Positions 54,291 through 62,992 are shown, counted from the first letter of the stretch. The stretch is 64,000 bases of DNA from Lederbergia lenta NBRC 16444 (GCF_001591545.1 NZ_BCVC01000002.1:372001-436000), one strand, 5' to 3'. Notes: generated by a model not told the origin, from the letters alone. Program-made: numbers and translations.

Positions 54291-56075
54291 ATGGCAAATG
54301 AAACGAAAAAGCTGATCAAGGGCGGAGCATTTTTAATTGAGGATATTGTTGCGGAACAAATATTTACACCTGAGGATTATACAGATGAACATAAAATGAT
54401 CGCCAAAACGACAGAGGACTTCGTCAATAATGAAGTAATGCCTGAAGTGGAACATCTCGAAAATCATGAGTTCGATCGATCTGTGAAATTATTAAAACAA
54501 GCGGGAGAGCTTGGACTACTAGGTGCAGACGTTCCTGAGGAATATGGTGGATTGGCCCTTGATAAAGTGAGCTCATCGTTGATTTCCGAAAAACTGGCGA
54601 AAGCCGGTGGTTTTTCAATCTCACATGGTGCACACGTGGGAATCGGTTCCCTACCAATTGTTTTATTTGGTAATGAGGCACAAAAACAAAAGTATCTGCC
54701 TTCTTTAGCAACAGGCGAGTTACTAGCTGCTTATGCCTTAACAGAGCCGGGGTCTGGATCAGATGCGCTTGGTGCAAAAACAAATGCAAAGTTGAACGAT
54801 GCCGGAACCCACTATATTTTGAACGGTGAAAAACAGTGGATTACTAACTCTGCTTTTGCGGATGTATTCATTGTATATGCGAAAATTGATGGTGAACATT
54901 TTTCTGCATTTATCGTTGAAAGAGAATATCCTGGAGTATCGACAGGACCAGAAGAAAAGAAAATGGGTATTAAAAGTTCATCCACACGAACATTAATATT
55001 AGAAGACGCAGAAGTTCCAGCAGAGAACTTGCTAGGTGAAGCTGGAAAGGGGCATAGAATTGCATTTAATATTTTAAATATTGGCCGTTATAAGCTTGGA
55101 GTAGGAGCGGTTGGCGGTTCTAAACGAGCGCTTGAAATAACTTTGCAATACGCAAACCAGCGGAAACAGTTTAAAACACCAATATCCCAATTCAATTTGA
55201 CAAAAGAAAAATTCGGTACACTTGGCTCTGAATTATATGCAGCAGAAAGTTCTGTTTACAGAACAGTCGGTTTATTTGAAGATCGAATGGGGCAGTTAAC
55301 AGAGGAGCAAGTGAAAAATGGGGGAGAGGTTGCACGTTCGATTGCTGAGTATGCAATTGAATGTTCTTTAAACAAAGTGTTCGCATCAGAAGTTCTCGAT
55401 CATGTGGTTGACGAAGGTGTTCAAGTCCATGGTGGGTATGGGTATATGCAAGAATACGAAATTGAAAGAGCGTATCGAGACTCGCGAATTAATCGGATTT
55501 TTGAAGGTACAAATGAAATCAATCGATTACTCGTCCCAGGTACTTTTCTAAAAAAGGCATTTAAAGGTGAGTTACCTATACTTCAAAAAGCACAAAGCTT
55601 GCAAGAAGAAATAATGATGCTCATGCCTGAAGAACCTGGAAGTGAGCCACTTGATCAAGAGAAGCAGTTAGTGAAAGGTGCCAAGAAAGTAGCGATTATG
55701 ATTGCTGGGCTAGGAGCACAAAAGTATGGGCAAGAATTGGAAAAGGAACAAGAAATTTTAGCGAAACTTGCAGATATCGTATCGCTTGCCTATGCAATGG
55801 AATCCACAGTATTAAGAACGGAGAAAGCAATTGGTCGCAACGGTGTTGATAAAAATAAACAAAAACGATTATATACAGAAATTTTCTGTCAAGATTCCAT
55901 CGTAAAGGTGGAGCAATATGCGAAAGAATGCCTTGCTGCGATTGAGGAAGGCGACACATTCCGGATGATGAATTCAGCACTTCGTAAACTCACGCGTCAT
56001 ACACCGATCAATGTAATTGCGAAGAAACGAGAGGCCGCGGATCAATTAATTGTTTCTGGGAAATTTATAGTTTAA
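54291..56075 (+). CDS. fadE: Acyl-CoA dehydrogenase
   Basis: This 594-residue FAD enzyme introduces the first double bond in beta-oxidation. Acyl-CoA dehydrogenase signatures are ALTEPGSGSDA, the middle-domain WITNSAFADVFIVYAK and the catalytic region QVHGGYGYMQEYEIERAYRDSRINRIFEGTNEINR (Glu in YEGTNE-like motif). A C-terminal extension (about 430-594) is typical of this long form. It is the last fad gene, followed by a terminator. Confidence 0.94.
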   Translation: MANETKKLIKGGAFLIEDIVAEQIFTPEDYTDEHKMIAKTTEDFVNNEVMPEVEHLENHEFDRSVKLLKQAGELGLLGADVPEEYGGLALDKVSSSLISEKLAKAGGFSISHGAHVGIGSLPIVLFGNEAQKQKYLPSLATGELLAAYALTEPGSGSDALGAKTNAKLNDAGTHYILNGEKQWITNSAFADVFIVYAKIDGEHFSAFIVEREYPGVSTGPEEKKMGIKSSSTRTLILEDAEVPAENLLGEAGKGHRIAFNILNIGRYKLGVGAVGGSKRALEITLQYANQRKQFKTPISQFNLTKEKFGTLGSELYAAESSVYRTVGLFEDRMGQLTEEQVKNGGEVARSIAEYAIECSLNKVFASEVLDHVVDEGVQVHGGYGYMQEYEIERAYRDSRINRIFEGTNEINRLLVPGTFLKKAFKGELPILQKAQSLQEEIMMLMPEEPGSEPLDQEKQLVKGAKKVAIMIAGLGAQKYGQELEKEQEILAKLADIVSLAYAMESTVLRTEKAIGRNGVDKNKQKRLYTEIFCQDSIVKVEQYAKECLAAIEEGDTFRMMNSALRKLTRHTPINVIAKKREAADQLIVSGKFIV

Positions 56076-56083
56076 GTATTTTG

Positions 56084-56116
56084 AACCGGGCTGCAGTAAT
56101 ATAGCTCGGTTTTTAA
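56084..56116 (+). terminator. Terminator of the fad operon
   Basis: AACCGGGCT (56084-56092) pairs with AGCTCGGTT (56103-56111; one G-T pair), followed by TTTAAC. Confidence 0.75.
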
Positions 56117-56250
56117 CATTAGAGCTGTCCTTACAAATGATAAAAGGAAAACTTAGTCGTTTATTTCGAATCAATTTAGACGAAGTCTTGATGAGAATGA
56201 GTTATAATAATGGGGAATTGAGAGAATGACTAGAAAAGGACGGTAATGAT

Positions 56251-56610
56251 ATGTCACTTATGTTTTATTCATATCCTTCATGCAGTACGTGTCGCAAAGC
56301 GAAAAAGTGGTTGGAGGAAAACCATTTTGAGTTTAAGGAAATACATATTGTAAATAATACTCCAACGAGTAATGAAATAAAGCAGATGCACGAAAATAGT
56401 AGCCTTGAATTAAAGAAATTCTTTAATACAAGTGGTAAAAAGTATCGTGAACTTGGCTTAAAAGATAAGCTACCTACCGCAACAGAAGAAGAGCTATATG
56501 AATTACTTGCTTCGGATGGCATGCTGATTAAGCGTCCAATTGTCACCGACGGGGAAAAAGTGACAGTAGGTTTTAAAGAATCGGAATTTGAGGGAACATG
56601 GATTAGTTAA
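56251..56610 (+). CDS. yusI: ArsC/Spx-family protein (YusI-like)
   Basis: This 119-residue protein has the ArsC fold with an N-terminal CSTC redox motif (residues 11-14), then [15 protein letters not shown] and the C-terminal RPIVTDG. It is closer to the ArsC-like YusI/YffB group than to Spx. Function is not established. TATAAT at 56203-56208 may be its -10 box. Downstream, gcvH has its own ribosome site. Confidence 0.85.
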   Translation: MSLMFYSYPSCSTCRKAKKWLEENHFEFKEIHIVNNTPTSNEIKQMHENSSLELKKFFNTSGKKYRELGLKDKLPTATEEELYELLASDGMLIKRPIVTDGEKVTVGFKESEFEGTWIS

Positions 56611-56699
56611 AAATATTCCAATCTGAAAATGCTTTTCTTGATTTAGTGAAATTCTTTATGTACATTAACAATAGAAGATATTATGGAGGGGTTTTTAGG

Positions 56700-57083
56700 A
56701 TGAGTTTACCAAAAGAACTTCGTTATTCTGACGAACATGAGTGGGTCAAAGAAGAAGGAGAGAAAGTACGTATTGGTATTACTGACTTTGCACAATCAGA
56801 GCTTGGAGATATCGTATTTGTTGAGCTTCCTGAAGTAGGCGATGAAGTAACTGCTGATGAACCATTTGGAAGTGTAGAGTCTGTAAAAACTGTATCTGAA
56901 TTATACGCACCAATAACTGGTAAGGTAGTAGAGGTAAACGAAGACCTAGAAGACAATCCAGAGTATGTGAATGAATCCCCTTTCGAAAAAGCATGGATGA
57001 TCGTAGTAGAACCTTCTGATCGCAGTGAGTTTGATGGTCTCATGACGGCTGAACAATATGCTGACATGACAAACGAAGACTAA
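56700..57083 (+). CDS. gcvH: Glycine cleavage system H protein
   Basis: This 127-residue lipoyl carrier holds the lipoylated Lys in [14 protein letters not shown] (Lys63 or nearby). It shuttles the aminomethyl group in glycine cleavage and in bacilli also acts in lipoate transfer. GGAGGGG 8 nt upstream sets the ATG at 56700; the in-frame ATG at 56646 has no ribosome site. A terminator follows. Confidence 0.96.
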   Translation: MSLPKELRYSDEHEWVKEEGEKVRIGITDFAQSELGDIVFVELPEVGDEVTADEPFGSVESVKTVSELYAPITGKVVEVNEDLEDNPEYVNESPFEKAWMIVVEPSDRSEFDGLMTAEQYADMTNED

Positions 57084-57093
57084 TAATAGATTC

Positions 57094-57124
57094 GCACCTT
57101 GGCAATTGCTGAGGTGCATTTTTT
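57094..57124 (+). terminator. Terminator after gcvH
   Basis: GCACCTTGGC and GCTGAGGTGC pair (with two wobble pairs) around AATT, then ATTTTTT. Confidence 0.8.
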
Positions 57125-57240
57125 CAATTCTTCAAGCTGGTTGCCAAGCCTCAGGTGCTAAAAAACTAGCAAACTTAAGGAATCTTCCTGTGATAAGTCA
57201 ACATTAGCTCGCCCTTGAACGAGCACCTTCCGCTTTTTTT
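57123..57240 (+). repeat. Dispersed Bacillaceae-type repeat, copy B
   Basis: It aligns with copy A over AGCCTCAG ... ACTAGCAAAC ... TCTTCCT ... GATAAGTCA, then diverges. It ends with the hairpin GCTCG-CCCTTGAA-CGAGC (57207-57224) and CCGCTTTTTTT. It lies 45 bp before the yusF start codon. Confidence 0.6.
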
Positions 57241-57285
57241 TATGTCTGACTTCAGTTACCAAAAATGATAATCGGAGTTGAAGGA

Positions 57286-57630
57286 ATGGATACAGCACCG
57301 AATAAAGTAATAATTGTTGAAGGTTTATCCGATAAAAAAAGAGTCGCTAGGATAATCAATGAGCCTATCGATATCATTTGCACTAATGGAACGATTAGTT
57401 TAACTAAACTGGACGAGCTAGTTGAGGAGCTGGAAGACAGAGATGTATATATTTTAGTGGATGCTGATATATCTGGAGATAAGCTTAGAAAACAATTAAA
57501 ACGAGAGTTTCCAATGGCCTATCATCTTTATATTGATCGTACGTATAGAGAAGTAGCTACTACACCCTACCAGCATTTGGCAACAATGCTATTAAGGGCA
57601 AACATAGATGTAGACGTAAAATACCTGTAA
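57286..57630 (+). CDS. yusF: Toprim-domain protein (YusF-like)
   Basis: This 114-residue protein is a small stand-alone Toprim domain: the Glu in VIIVEGLSDKKR, followed by the DxD in YILVDADISGDKLRK. It resembles B. subtilis YusF; such domains are found in nucleases and topoisomerases, but the activity here is unknown. GGAG lies 8 nt before the ATG at 57286. yusE follows after 21 bp. Confidence 0.85.
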   Translation: MDTAPNKVIIVEGLSDKKRVARIINEPIDIICTNGTISLTKLDELVEELEDRDVYILVDADISGDKLRKQLKREFPMAYHLYIDRTYREVATTPYQHLATMLLRANIDVDVKYL

Positions 57631-57651
57631 AAGAGGATGGATTAGCTTATT

Positions 57652-57966
57652 ATGAAAGAATGGTCTAAAGAAGATATAAATGAAGTTTTGAAAAAGGAAG
57701 GGGTAACTGTTCTATATTTTTACACTCCGCTTTGTGGTACCTGTCAAGTTGCTGGGAAAATGATTAGTATTGTAGAACATCTGGTAGATGAAATCCCATT
57801 TGGAAAAGCAGACTTAAATTATTTTCCAAAGCTTGCTGAGTATTTTTCTATTGAAAGTGTGCCTTGCCTATTAATTATAAAGGATGGGCAAGTGTATGAA
57901 AAAGTTTATGCATTTAAATCGGTGCCTGATTTACTAACCTTAATCCAGAAATATATAAATGACTAA
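57652..57966 (+). CDS. yusE: Thioredoxin-like protein (YusE-like)
   Basis: This 104-residue thioredoxin-fold protein has the redox motif LCGTC (about residue 26-30) and the cis-proline context ESVPCLLII with an extra Cys nearby. It follows the Toprim gene as in B. subtilis. The partner is unknown. Confidence 0.85.
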   Translation: MKEWSKEDINEVLKKEGVTVLYFYTPLCGTCQVAGKMISIVEHLVDEIPFGKADLNYFPKLAEYFSIESVPCLLIIKDGQVYEKVYAFKSVPDLLTLIQKYIND

Positions 57967-58010
57967 AGCCAATCTTCTGGTATTTTGTCGAAAAGACGAA
58001 AAAAATGTCA

Positions 58011-58039
58011 TTGACGATTAGAATTATGCATGGTAAAAT
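58011..58039 (+). promoter_or_regulatory. Sigma-A promoter of the S-box operon
   Basis: TTGACG (58011-58016), 17-bp spacer, TAAAAT (58034-58039). Transcription would begin about 35 nt before the riboswitch. Confidence 0.85.
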
Positions 58040-58081
58040 CACATGTATAGAACAGCTGATTACAAATTTAATAACGTTTTG

Positions 58082-58242
58082 CTCTTATCGAGAGAGGTGG
58101 AGGGAATGTGCCCTGCGAAGCCCGGCAACCGTCACGGATGTGAAATGGTGCCAATTCACACGAAGCTTAATCGCTTTGATAGATGAGAGGAAGGTTTGTT
58201 TATTTATATGCCTTTCTGCTCATTTGCGCAGAGGGCATTTTT
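58082..58242 (+). ncRNA. SAM-I (S-box) riboswitch and terminator
   Basis: The conserved core is present: GAGAGGTGGAGGGA, CCCTGCGAAGCCCGGCAACC and ATGGTGCCAATTC. P1 forms between CTCTTATC (58082-58089) and GATGAGAG (58182-58189). The expression platform is a terminator stem, TGCCTTTCTGC pairing with GCAGAGGGCA, followed by TTTTTA (58209-58242). SAM binding should terminate transcription of the oxidase-metQNP genes when methionine is plentiful. There is no other S-box at metQ. Confidence 0.95.
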
Positions 58243-58325
58243 ATATAAAGAAAAAGCAGACTATTCTTAGATATTTTAACGTATGTAAAATACAGACAAT
58301 TACAATTACGGAGGAGCTTTTCAAT

Positions 58326-59474
58326 ATGAGTACATATCATGAGAATGCAGTAGATGCGGATATTGCAGTTATTGGCTTAGGTTCTATGGGAAGTTTTGCA
58401 TTCTGGCAACTTGCAAGCATGGGGAAAAGTGTAATAGGTTTTGATCGTTTTAGACCTGGACATGATAATGGTGCAGGACATGGGGAAACGAGAATTTTTC
58501 GTACCGCATATGGTGAGGGTGTAGCATATGTTCCTCTACTACAAGCAGCTAGAGAACTTTGGCGGAAATTAGAAGCGGAAACTAGTGTTGAATTATACGT
58601 AGAAACCGGTGGGACGATGTTCGGGCCAAAGGATGATAATTTTATCACTACCGTTCAAGAGAGTGTCCAGCAGTACCAACTTCCTCATAAAGTATATGAA
58701 GGACCCGAGGCTAAGAAGGAATATCCGCAAATAAATTTTCAAGATAATCAAGTTGCTGTATTTGAAGAGCTGGCCGGTTTTGTAAAGCCCGAGTTGGCAA
58801 TTGAAACAGCTGTTAAACGTGGCGAGGATTTGGGAGGTACTGTTTATACTAACAGTCCGGTAACTAGAATTGAGCCAGATGATGATGGTGTCTCTATTAT
58901 GTGTGGTGACAAACAATTTAGAGTGAAAAAGGTAATTGTTGCTTCTGGTGGTTGGACTTCAAAACTACTTCCACAGTTAAACTTACCAGTTTCGCTAGAA
59001 CGGCAAGTATTGGTTTGGTACAAAGCTAGAAATCCCGAATTATTCACTCCAGATAAGTTTCCAATTTTCTCAAGAGTGAGTAAAGGCAGAGGTTTCTATG
59101 GCTTCCCATCATTGGATGGGGAAACGGTAAAGGTTGCTTTTCATCATGGTGGGGTAACGGCCGATCATCCTGATCATATAGATCGTGAGATACATGAATC
59201 TGATTTGCTAGCACTTACTGAAAAAGTAAAAAAATATTTGCCGAATTTAATACCAGAACCTGTAAAAGCCAAGACTTGCTTTTATACAAATACGCCAGAT
59301 GAACATTTTGTTCTTGGGCCAGCACCTGGTTTACAACATGTAACGCTACTTGGTCCAATGGCAGGGCATGGATTCAAGTTTGCGCCGATTATGGGGGAAA
59401 TTGCAGCAGAGCTTGCAACTGATAAAACTCCTTCATTAGATATTAAGATGTTTGATCCGAATCGATTTCAATAA
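58326..59474 (+). CDS. Monomeric sarcosine oxidase / N-methyl amino acid oxidase
   Basis: This 382-residue flavoenzyme of the DAO family has the FAD-binding GLGSMGSFAFW near residue 16 and RTAYGEG further on. The Cys in AKTCFYTNTPDEHFVLGP (near residue 320) aligns with the covalent FAD-attachment Cys of monomeric sarcosine oxidase. Such enzymes oxidise sarcosine, N-methyl tryptophan or other N-methyl amino acids, giving formaldehyde, amine acid and H2O2. GGAGG lies 10 nt before the ATG. The unusual feature is its place directly downstream of a SAM riboswitch and in front of metQ. The substrate remains open. Confidence 0.87.
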   Translation: MSTYHENAVDADIAVIGLGSMGSFAFWQLASMGKSVIGFDRFRPGHDNGAGHGETRIFRTAYGEGVAYVPLLQAARELWRKLEAETSVELYVETGGTMFGPKDDNFITTVQESVQQYQLPHKVYEGPEAKKEYPQINFQDNQVAVFEELAGFVKPELAIETAVKRGEDLGGTVYTNSPVTRIEPDDDGVSIMCGDKQFRVKKVIVASGGWTSKLLPQLNLPVSLERQVLVWYKARNPELFTPDKFPIFSRVSKGRGFYGFPSLDGETVKVAFHHGGVTADHPDHIDREIHESDLLALTEKVKKYLPNLIPEPVKAKTCFYTNTPDEHFVLGPAPGLQHVTLLGPMAGHGFKFAPIMGEIAAELATDKTPSLDIKMFDPNRFQ

Positions 59475-59528
59475 ATGATTTAAAAAAATAGATATCAGCT
59501 AAAGAAAAATCAAATGGGGGATTTAACG

Positions 59529-60380
59529 ATGAAAAGTAAAAAATATGTGAGTAAAACATTTGCATTGATTTTATTAGGATTAATATTAGTACTAGCAGCT
59601 TGTGGATCAAAGGACAAGGCGAATAGTGATGTAGTGAAAGTTGGCGTAGGTTCAGCAGAAATACCAACATGGAATCTTGTGAAAGAACTTGCGGAAGAAA
59701 AAGGAATTAACATTGAAATTGTAAAGTTTGATGATTATGTTCAACCAAATATTGCATTAGATGCAGGGGAAATTGATATTAATGCGTTTCAAACAGTGGT
59801 ATATTTTGATAGCTTTAAAGAAGACAGAAAGCTTGATTTAGCAGCGATTGGAACTACTTCTATTTGGCCAATGGGTGCGTACTCAAAAGAAATTGATGAT
59901 ATAAGTGAATTAAAAGATGGCGACCAAGTTATTATACCAAAGGACCCAACTAACTTGGGAAGAGCGCTGCTACTGTTGCAAAAAGCGGAAGTAATTACAT
60001 TGAAAGAAGGATTTGACGGTACAGGTGGGGTAGAGAATATCGTAGACAATCCTAAAAATCTTGAAATCACTCCTGTAGATGCTGGACAAGCAGCACGTGG
60101 TCTTGATGATGCTCCTGTTGCTGTAATTAATTCTGATATGGCAATTAAAGCAGGTTTAAATCCTACTAATGGGTCTATTTTTAGAGAAGACTCAAGTAAT
60201 AAGGCTTATGTTAATATTATTGCAGCACAAACAAAACGTAAAGATGATGAGACACTAAAAGAAATCGTAGAAATTTATCATACAGATAAAGTGAAAGAAT
60301 TTATTGAAGAAGAATTTAAAGGGGCAGCAGTTCCGGTGAGAGAACCGATTTCTTATTTAGAAGATTACAAACAAAACTAA
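59529..60380 (+). CDS. metQ: Methionine-binding lipoprotein MetQ
   Basis: This 283-residue substrate-binding lipoprotein has a signal peptide ending in LVLAACGS and the MetQ-type NlpA fold (DDYVQPNIALDAGEIDINAFQTVVYFD; IAAIGTTSIWPMGAYS; VAVINSDMAIKAGLNP). It binds D- or L-methionine outside the cell. GGGGG precedes the ATG at 59529. It is first of the transporter genes, the reverse of the common N-P-Q order, and is followed by an intercistronic hairpin. Confidence 0.93.
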   Translation: MKSKKYVSKTFALILLGLILVLAACGSKDKANSDVVKVGVGSAEIPTWNLVKELAEEKGINIEIVKFDDYVQPNIALDAGEIDINAFQTVVYFDSFKEDRKLDLAAIGTTSIWPMGAYSKEIDDISELKDGDQVIIPKDPTNLGRALLLLQKAEVITLKEGFDGTGGVENIVDNPKNLEITPVDAGQAARGLDDAPVAVINSDMAIKAGLNPTNGSIFREDSSNKAYVNIIAAQTKRKDDETLKEIVEIYHTDKVKEFIEEEFKGAAVPVREPISYLEDYKQN

Positions 60381-60400
60381 GCCAAGATCCTTTACTACTT

Positions 60401-60429
60401 TAGCCTGTTTTCTTAAGTAAAACAGGCTA
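60401..60429 (+). other. Intercistronic hairpin between metQ and metN
   Basis: TAGCCTGTTTT (60401-60411) and AAAACAGGCTA (60419-60429) form a perfect 11-bp stem without a T run. It looks like an mRNA-stabilising stem protecting metQ, which would give more binding protein than ATPase. Confidence 0.6.
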
Positions 60430-60476
60430 ATAATGTTTGTATTTGCTAATTCATAAATGTGTAAGGAGATAAATAC

Positions 60477-61517
60477 ATGCTTTTATTAGATGATGTACAT
60501 AAGGTATACGGAAAAAACAAAGAGAAGAAAGTAGAAGCATTAAAAGGTATCAATCTTTCGGTGGATAAAGGTGAGATATTTGGTGTCGTCGGCTTTAGTG
60601 GGGCGGGGAAAAGTACATTAATTAGATGTGTCAATTTATTGGAACGTCCAACTTCCGGAAAGGTAATAATCAATGGTGTAGACTTATTGTCTCTTCCGCC
60701 AAATAAATTGAGAGAACAAAGAAAGAAAATAGGCATGATTTTTCAGCAATATAATTTATTGCATTCGAAAACAATCTTTCAAAATGTAGCGATGCCGCTA
60801 ATATTAGAAGGGAAATCTAAAAAGTATATACAAGAAAAAGTAGAGGAGTTATTGTCCTTTGTCGGTTTAGAAGATCGGATGTCTCATTATCCTGAACAAC
60901 TTTCGGGCGGTCAAAAGCAAAGAGTAGGTATCGCTAGAGCATTAGCGACAGATCCAGATATCCTTTTATGTGATGAAGCGACTTCGGCACTTGACCCAAG
61001 TACAACGGAGGCGGTTTTAGATTTATTACGTAAGGTAAGAGCTGAATTCAATGTGACCATTCTAATGATTACACATGAAATGAATGTAATTAGGGATATA
61101 TGTGATAAAGTCGCCGTGATTGAAGGCGGTAAAATTGTAGAACAAGGGACAGTCATTGATGTTTTTACTGAACCGAAAACAGAAATCGCCAGAAGTTTTG
61201 TACGTACGATTTTAAATGACGAGACTCCTAATTCTATTAAAAAGTTGATTATTGAAAATGAACAAAGTGATTCTGGTAAAGCATATCGGATTATTTTTAA
61301 AGGAAGCTCAACGAGTACCCCGCTTTTATCCGATACTGCCAAAAACTTTTCTGTTGATCTAAACGTTTTTCATGGAATGCTTACAGAATTACAAGGAATC
61401 CCTTTTGGAAATTTGATTGTTAATATCAAGGGAGAAAAAGAAGAAATTAATCGAGCTGTTCAATATATGATAAATCATGATGCAATTGTAAAGGAGCTGA
61501 CTCAAGATGAAATTTGA
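60477..61517 (+). CDS. metN: Methionine ABC transporter ATP-binding protein MetN
   Basis: This 346-residue ATPase has Walker A GFSGAGKST, signature LSGGQKQR and Walker B LLCDE. The C-terminal NIL domain (about 265-346) mediates trans-inhibition by methionine. AAGGAG precedes the ATG. It overlaps metP by 11 bp. Confidence 0.95.
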   Translation: MLLLDDVHKVYGKNKEKKVEALKGINLSVDKGEIFGVVGFSGAGKSTLIRCVNLLERPTSGKVIINGVDLLSLPPNKLREQRKKIGMIFQQYNLLHSKTIFQNVAMPLILEGKSKKYIQEKVEELLSFVGLEDRMSHYPEQLSGGQKQRVGIARALATDPDILLCDEATSALDPSTTEAVLDLLRKVRAEFNVTILMITHEMNVIRDICDKVAVIEGGKIVEQGTVIDVFTEPKTEIARSFVRTILNDETPNSIKKLIIENEQSDSGKAYRIIFKGSSTSTPLLSDTAKNFSVDLNVFHGMLTELQGIPFGNLIVNIKGEKEEINRAVQYMINHDAIVKELTQDEI

Positions 61518-62166
61518 ACCTTGGTTCTGGCCCGAGTTCTTTACGGCAATAAACGAAACATTCTATATGGTATTTGTTGGCCTAATTATATCTGTCATTA
61601 TTGGATTGCCGATCGGTGTGATACTAGTTATCACGAGAGAAGGCGGACTTCTAGAAAATAAAATTGTATTTAATATTTTAAGCGTAATTATTAATATATT
61701 TCGCTCTGTGCCTTTTATTATCCTTATCGTTGCTATTATCCCGTTTACTCGATTCGTTGTTGGGACGTCGATTGGAACGACAGCCGCGATAGTTCCCCTT
61801 GTCTTATATACCGCCTTCTATATAGCACGTTTAATTGAGAATTCCCTTCTTGAAGTAGATAATGGAACAATTGAATTAGCACAAGCGATGGGTGCTACAC
61901 CTTGGCAAACGATTTGGAGATTTTTACTACCAGAAGCGCTAAGTTCTATTGTACTCGCCTTAACAATCGCTACAATTGGATTAATTGGTGCTTCAGCAAT
62001 GGCTGGTGCAGTTGGTGGTGGTGGAATTGGCGATTTAGCCATTACATATGGTTATAACCAATTTAAGACTGAGATCATGGTTGTTACGGTTATTACACTG
62101 ATTATTATGGTTCAATTAGTTCAATCAATTGGTAATATGATCGCCAAAAAGATTAGAAGAAGCTAA
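61507..62166 (+). CDS. metP: Methionine ABC transporter permease MetP
   Basis: This 219-residue permease (MetI type) has five or six membrane helices and the conserved EAA-type loop IELAQAMGATPWQTIWRFLLPEA. It is coupled to metN by an 11-bp overlap. A strong terminator follows. Confidence 0.94.
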   Translation: MKFEPWFWPEFFTAINETFYMVFVGLIISVIIGLPIGVILVITREGGLLENKIVFNILSVIINIFRSVPFIILIVAIIPFTRFVVGTSIGTTAAIVPLVLYTAFYIARLIENSLLEVDNGTIELAQAMGATPWQTIWRFLLPEALSSIVLALTIATIGLIGASAMAGAVGGGGIGDLAITYGYNQFKTEIMVVTVITLIIMVQLVQSIGNMIAKKIRRS

Positions 62167-62202
62167 TGTAGTGGGAAGTTAAGGGCAGTTGCTCGGAACT
62201 TT

Positions 62203-62255
62203 GACTGTAGACAGTTCAAACGCGTAAAAAGCGGGCTGTCTACAGTCTTTTTATT
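62203..62255 (+). terminator. Terminator of the met operon
   Basis: GACTGTAGACAG (62203-62214) pairs exactly with CTGTCTACAGTC (62236-62247) across a 21-nt loop, then TTTTTATTTTT. Confidence 0.85.
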
Positions 62256-62457
62256 TTTCATTGGACAGAGTAAGCTCCTCCAACCCGATAAGATATGAAA
62301 TTACATATTCACCTTTTGCATTCAATCTGAAATTCTAAGCGCTAGCTCGAAACTTTTTGGTGACATTAGAATTATAGTATTATATTTAAGATGTAGTTCT
62401 TAAGATACAAATTCCAAAATAGTTGATTTTGCATGTAAATGTTAACCAACGCATACT

Positions 62458-62481
62458 GGACGCTATTTACGAGCGTTTTTC
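62458..62481 (+). other. Small hairpin with T run upstream of the small gene
   Basis: GGACGCT and AGCGTTTTTCC bracket a short hairpin (stem ACGCT/AGCGT) with T's following. It may be a minor second terminator before the sigma-B-like promoter. Otherwise the 62256-62505 stretch holds no visible gene. Confidence 0.35.
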
Positions 62482-62505
62482 CATCATTTTTTTATTTATA
62501 AAAAT

Positions 62506-62530
62506 GTTTTCGTAGTATATAATAGGGAAT
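62506..62530 (+). promoter_or_regulatory. Candidate sigma-B promoter of the small gene
   Basis: GTTTTC (62506-62511), 13 bp, GGGAAT (62525-62530), fitting the GGGWAW -10 box. A sigma-A TATAAT (62518-62523) lies in the same region but without a good -35. A 12-bp palindrome GACGTTAACGTC (62557-62568) lies in the untranslated leader. Confidence 0.55.
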
Positions 62531-62594
62531 GTAGAAATTATTGCTTCAAAAATGGTGACGTTAACGTCTCCAAAAATGAAAGGATTGGTTTTTT

Positions 62595-62780
62595 ATTAAT
62601 ACCCTGCAGTTGCAATATACAAGTGGAATGGAAAAAGCTATGCAAGGAGCGCATGGGCTAGGTTATGAAACTTATAAGCAAAAGCACGGATTGAGAATGA
62701 AAGTCGAACAAAAACGAGAGCAGGAACATCAAGAATGCCAACGGCTCGTATCTGACATTGAAAGAAAAATCCATTCATGA
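62595..62780 (+). CDS. Unrecognised small helical protein, possible ATT start
   Basis: A reading frame codes for a charged, helical protein with MEKAMQGAHGLGYETYK, then HGLRMKVEQKREQEH, then ECQRLVSDIERKIHS. The frame is open from 62583 (AAG just after TGA). Candidate starts are ATT at 62595 (10 nt after AAAGGA), TTG at 62610 and ATG at 62628 (50 residues). Only the ATT has a well-placed ribosome site, and an ATT start would be rare. A sigma-B-like promoter precedes it and a clean terminator follows, supporting a real gene. I do not recognise the family. Confidence 0.6.
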   Translation: MNTLQLQYTSGMEKAMQGAHGLGYETYKQKHGLRMKVEQKREQEHQECQRLVSDIERKIHS

Positions 62781-62804
62781 TAATTAATTAATATAGGGAT
62801 GAAC

Positions 62805-62847
62805 AGCAAAAGGCCGGAGTAATAAGCTCTAGGCCTTTTGCTCTTTT
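62805..62847 (+). terminator. Terminator after the small gene
   Basis: AGCAAAAGGCC (62805-62815) pairs with GGCCTTTTGCT (62832-62842), followed by CTTTTT. Confidence 0.87.
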
Positions 62848-62992
62848 TAAAGAATATTGTCTAGGATTGTCCCTCATTCATTTCATTCCTAGTTGATAAT
62901 AATTTTAATATGGTATAAGATAATAGTGAGAATAAATTGAGAATGAACTCATCAAAATAAGAAAATCACTTTCTATATACGGAGGTATGATC

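Noticed and set aside
58005-58325. Long N-terminal extension of the sarcosine oxidase-like protein
   Set aside because: This stretch is the promoter, the S-box riboswitch and its terminator. The ATG at 58326 has a GGAGG.
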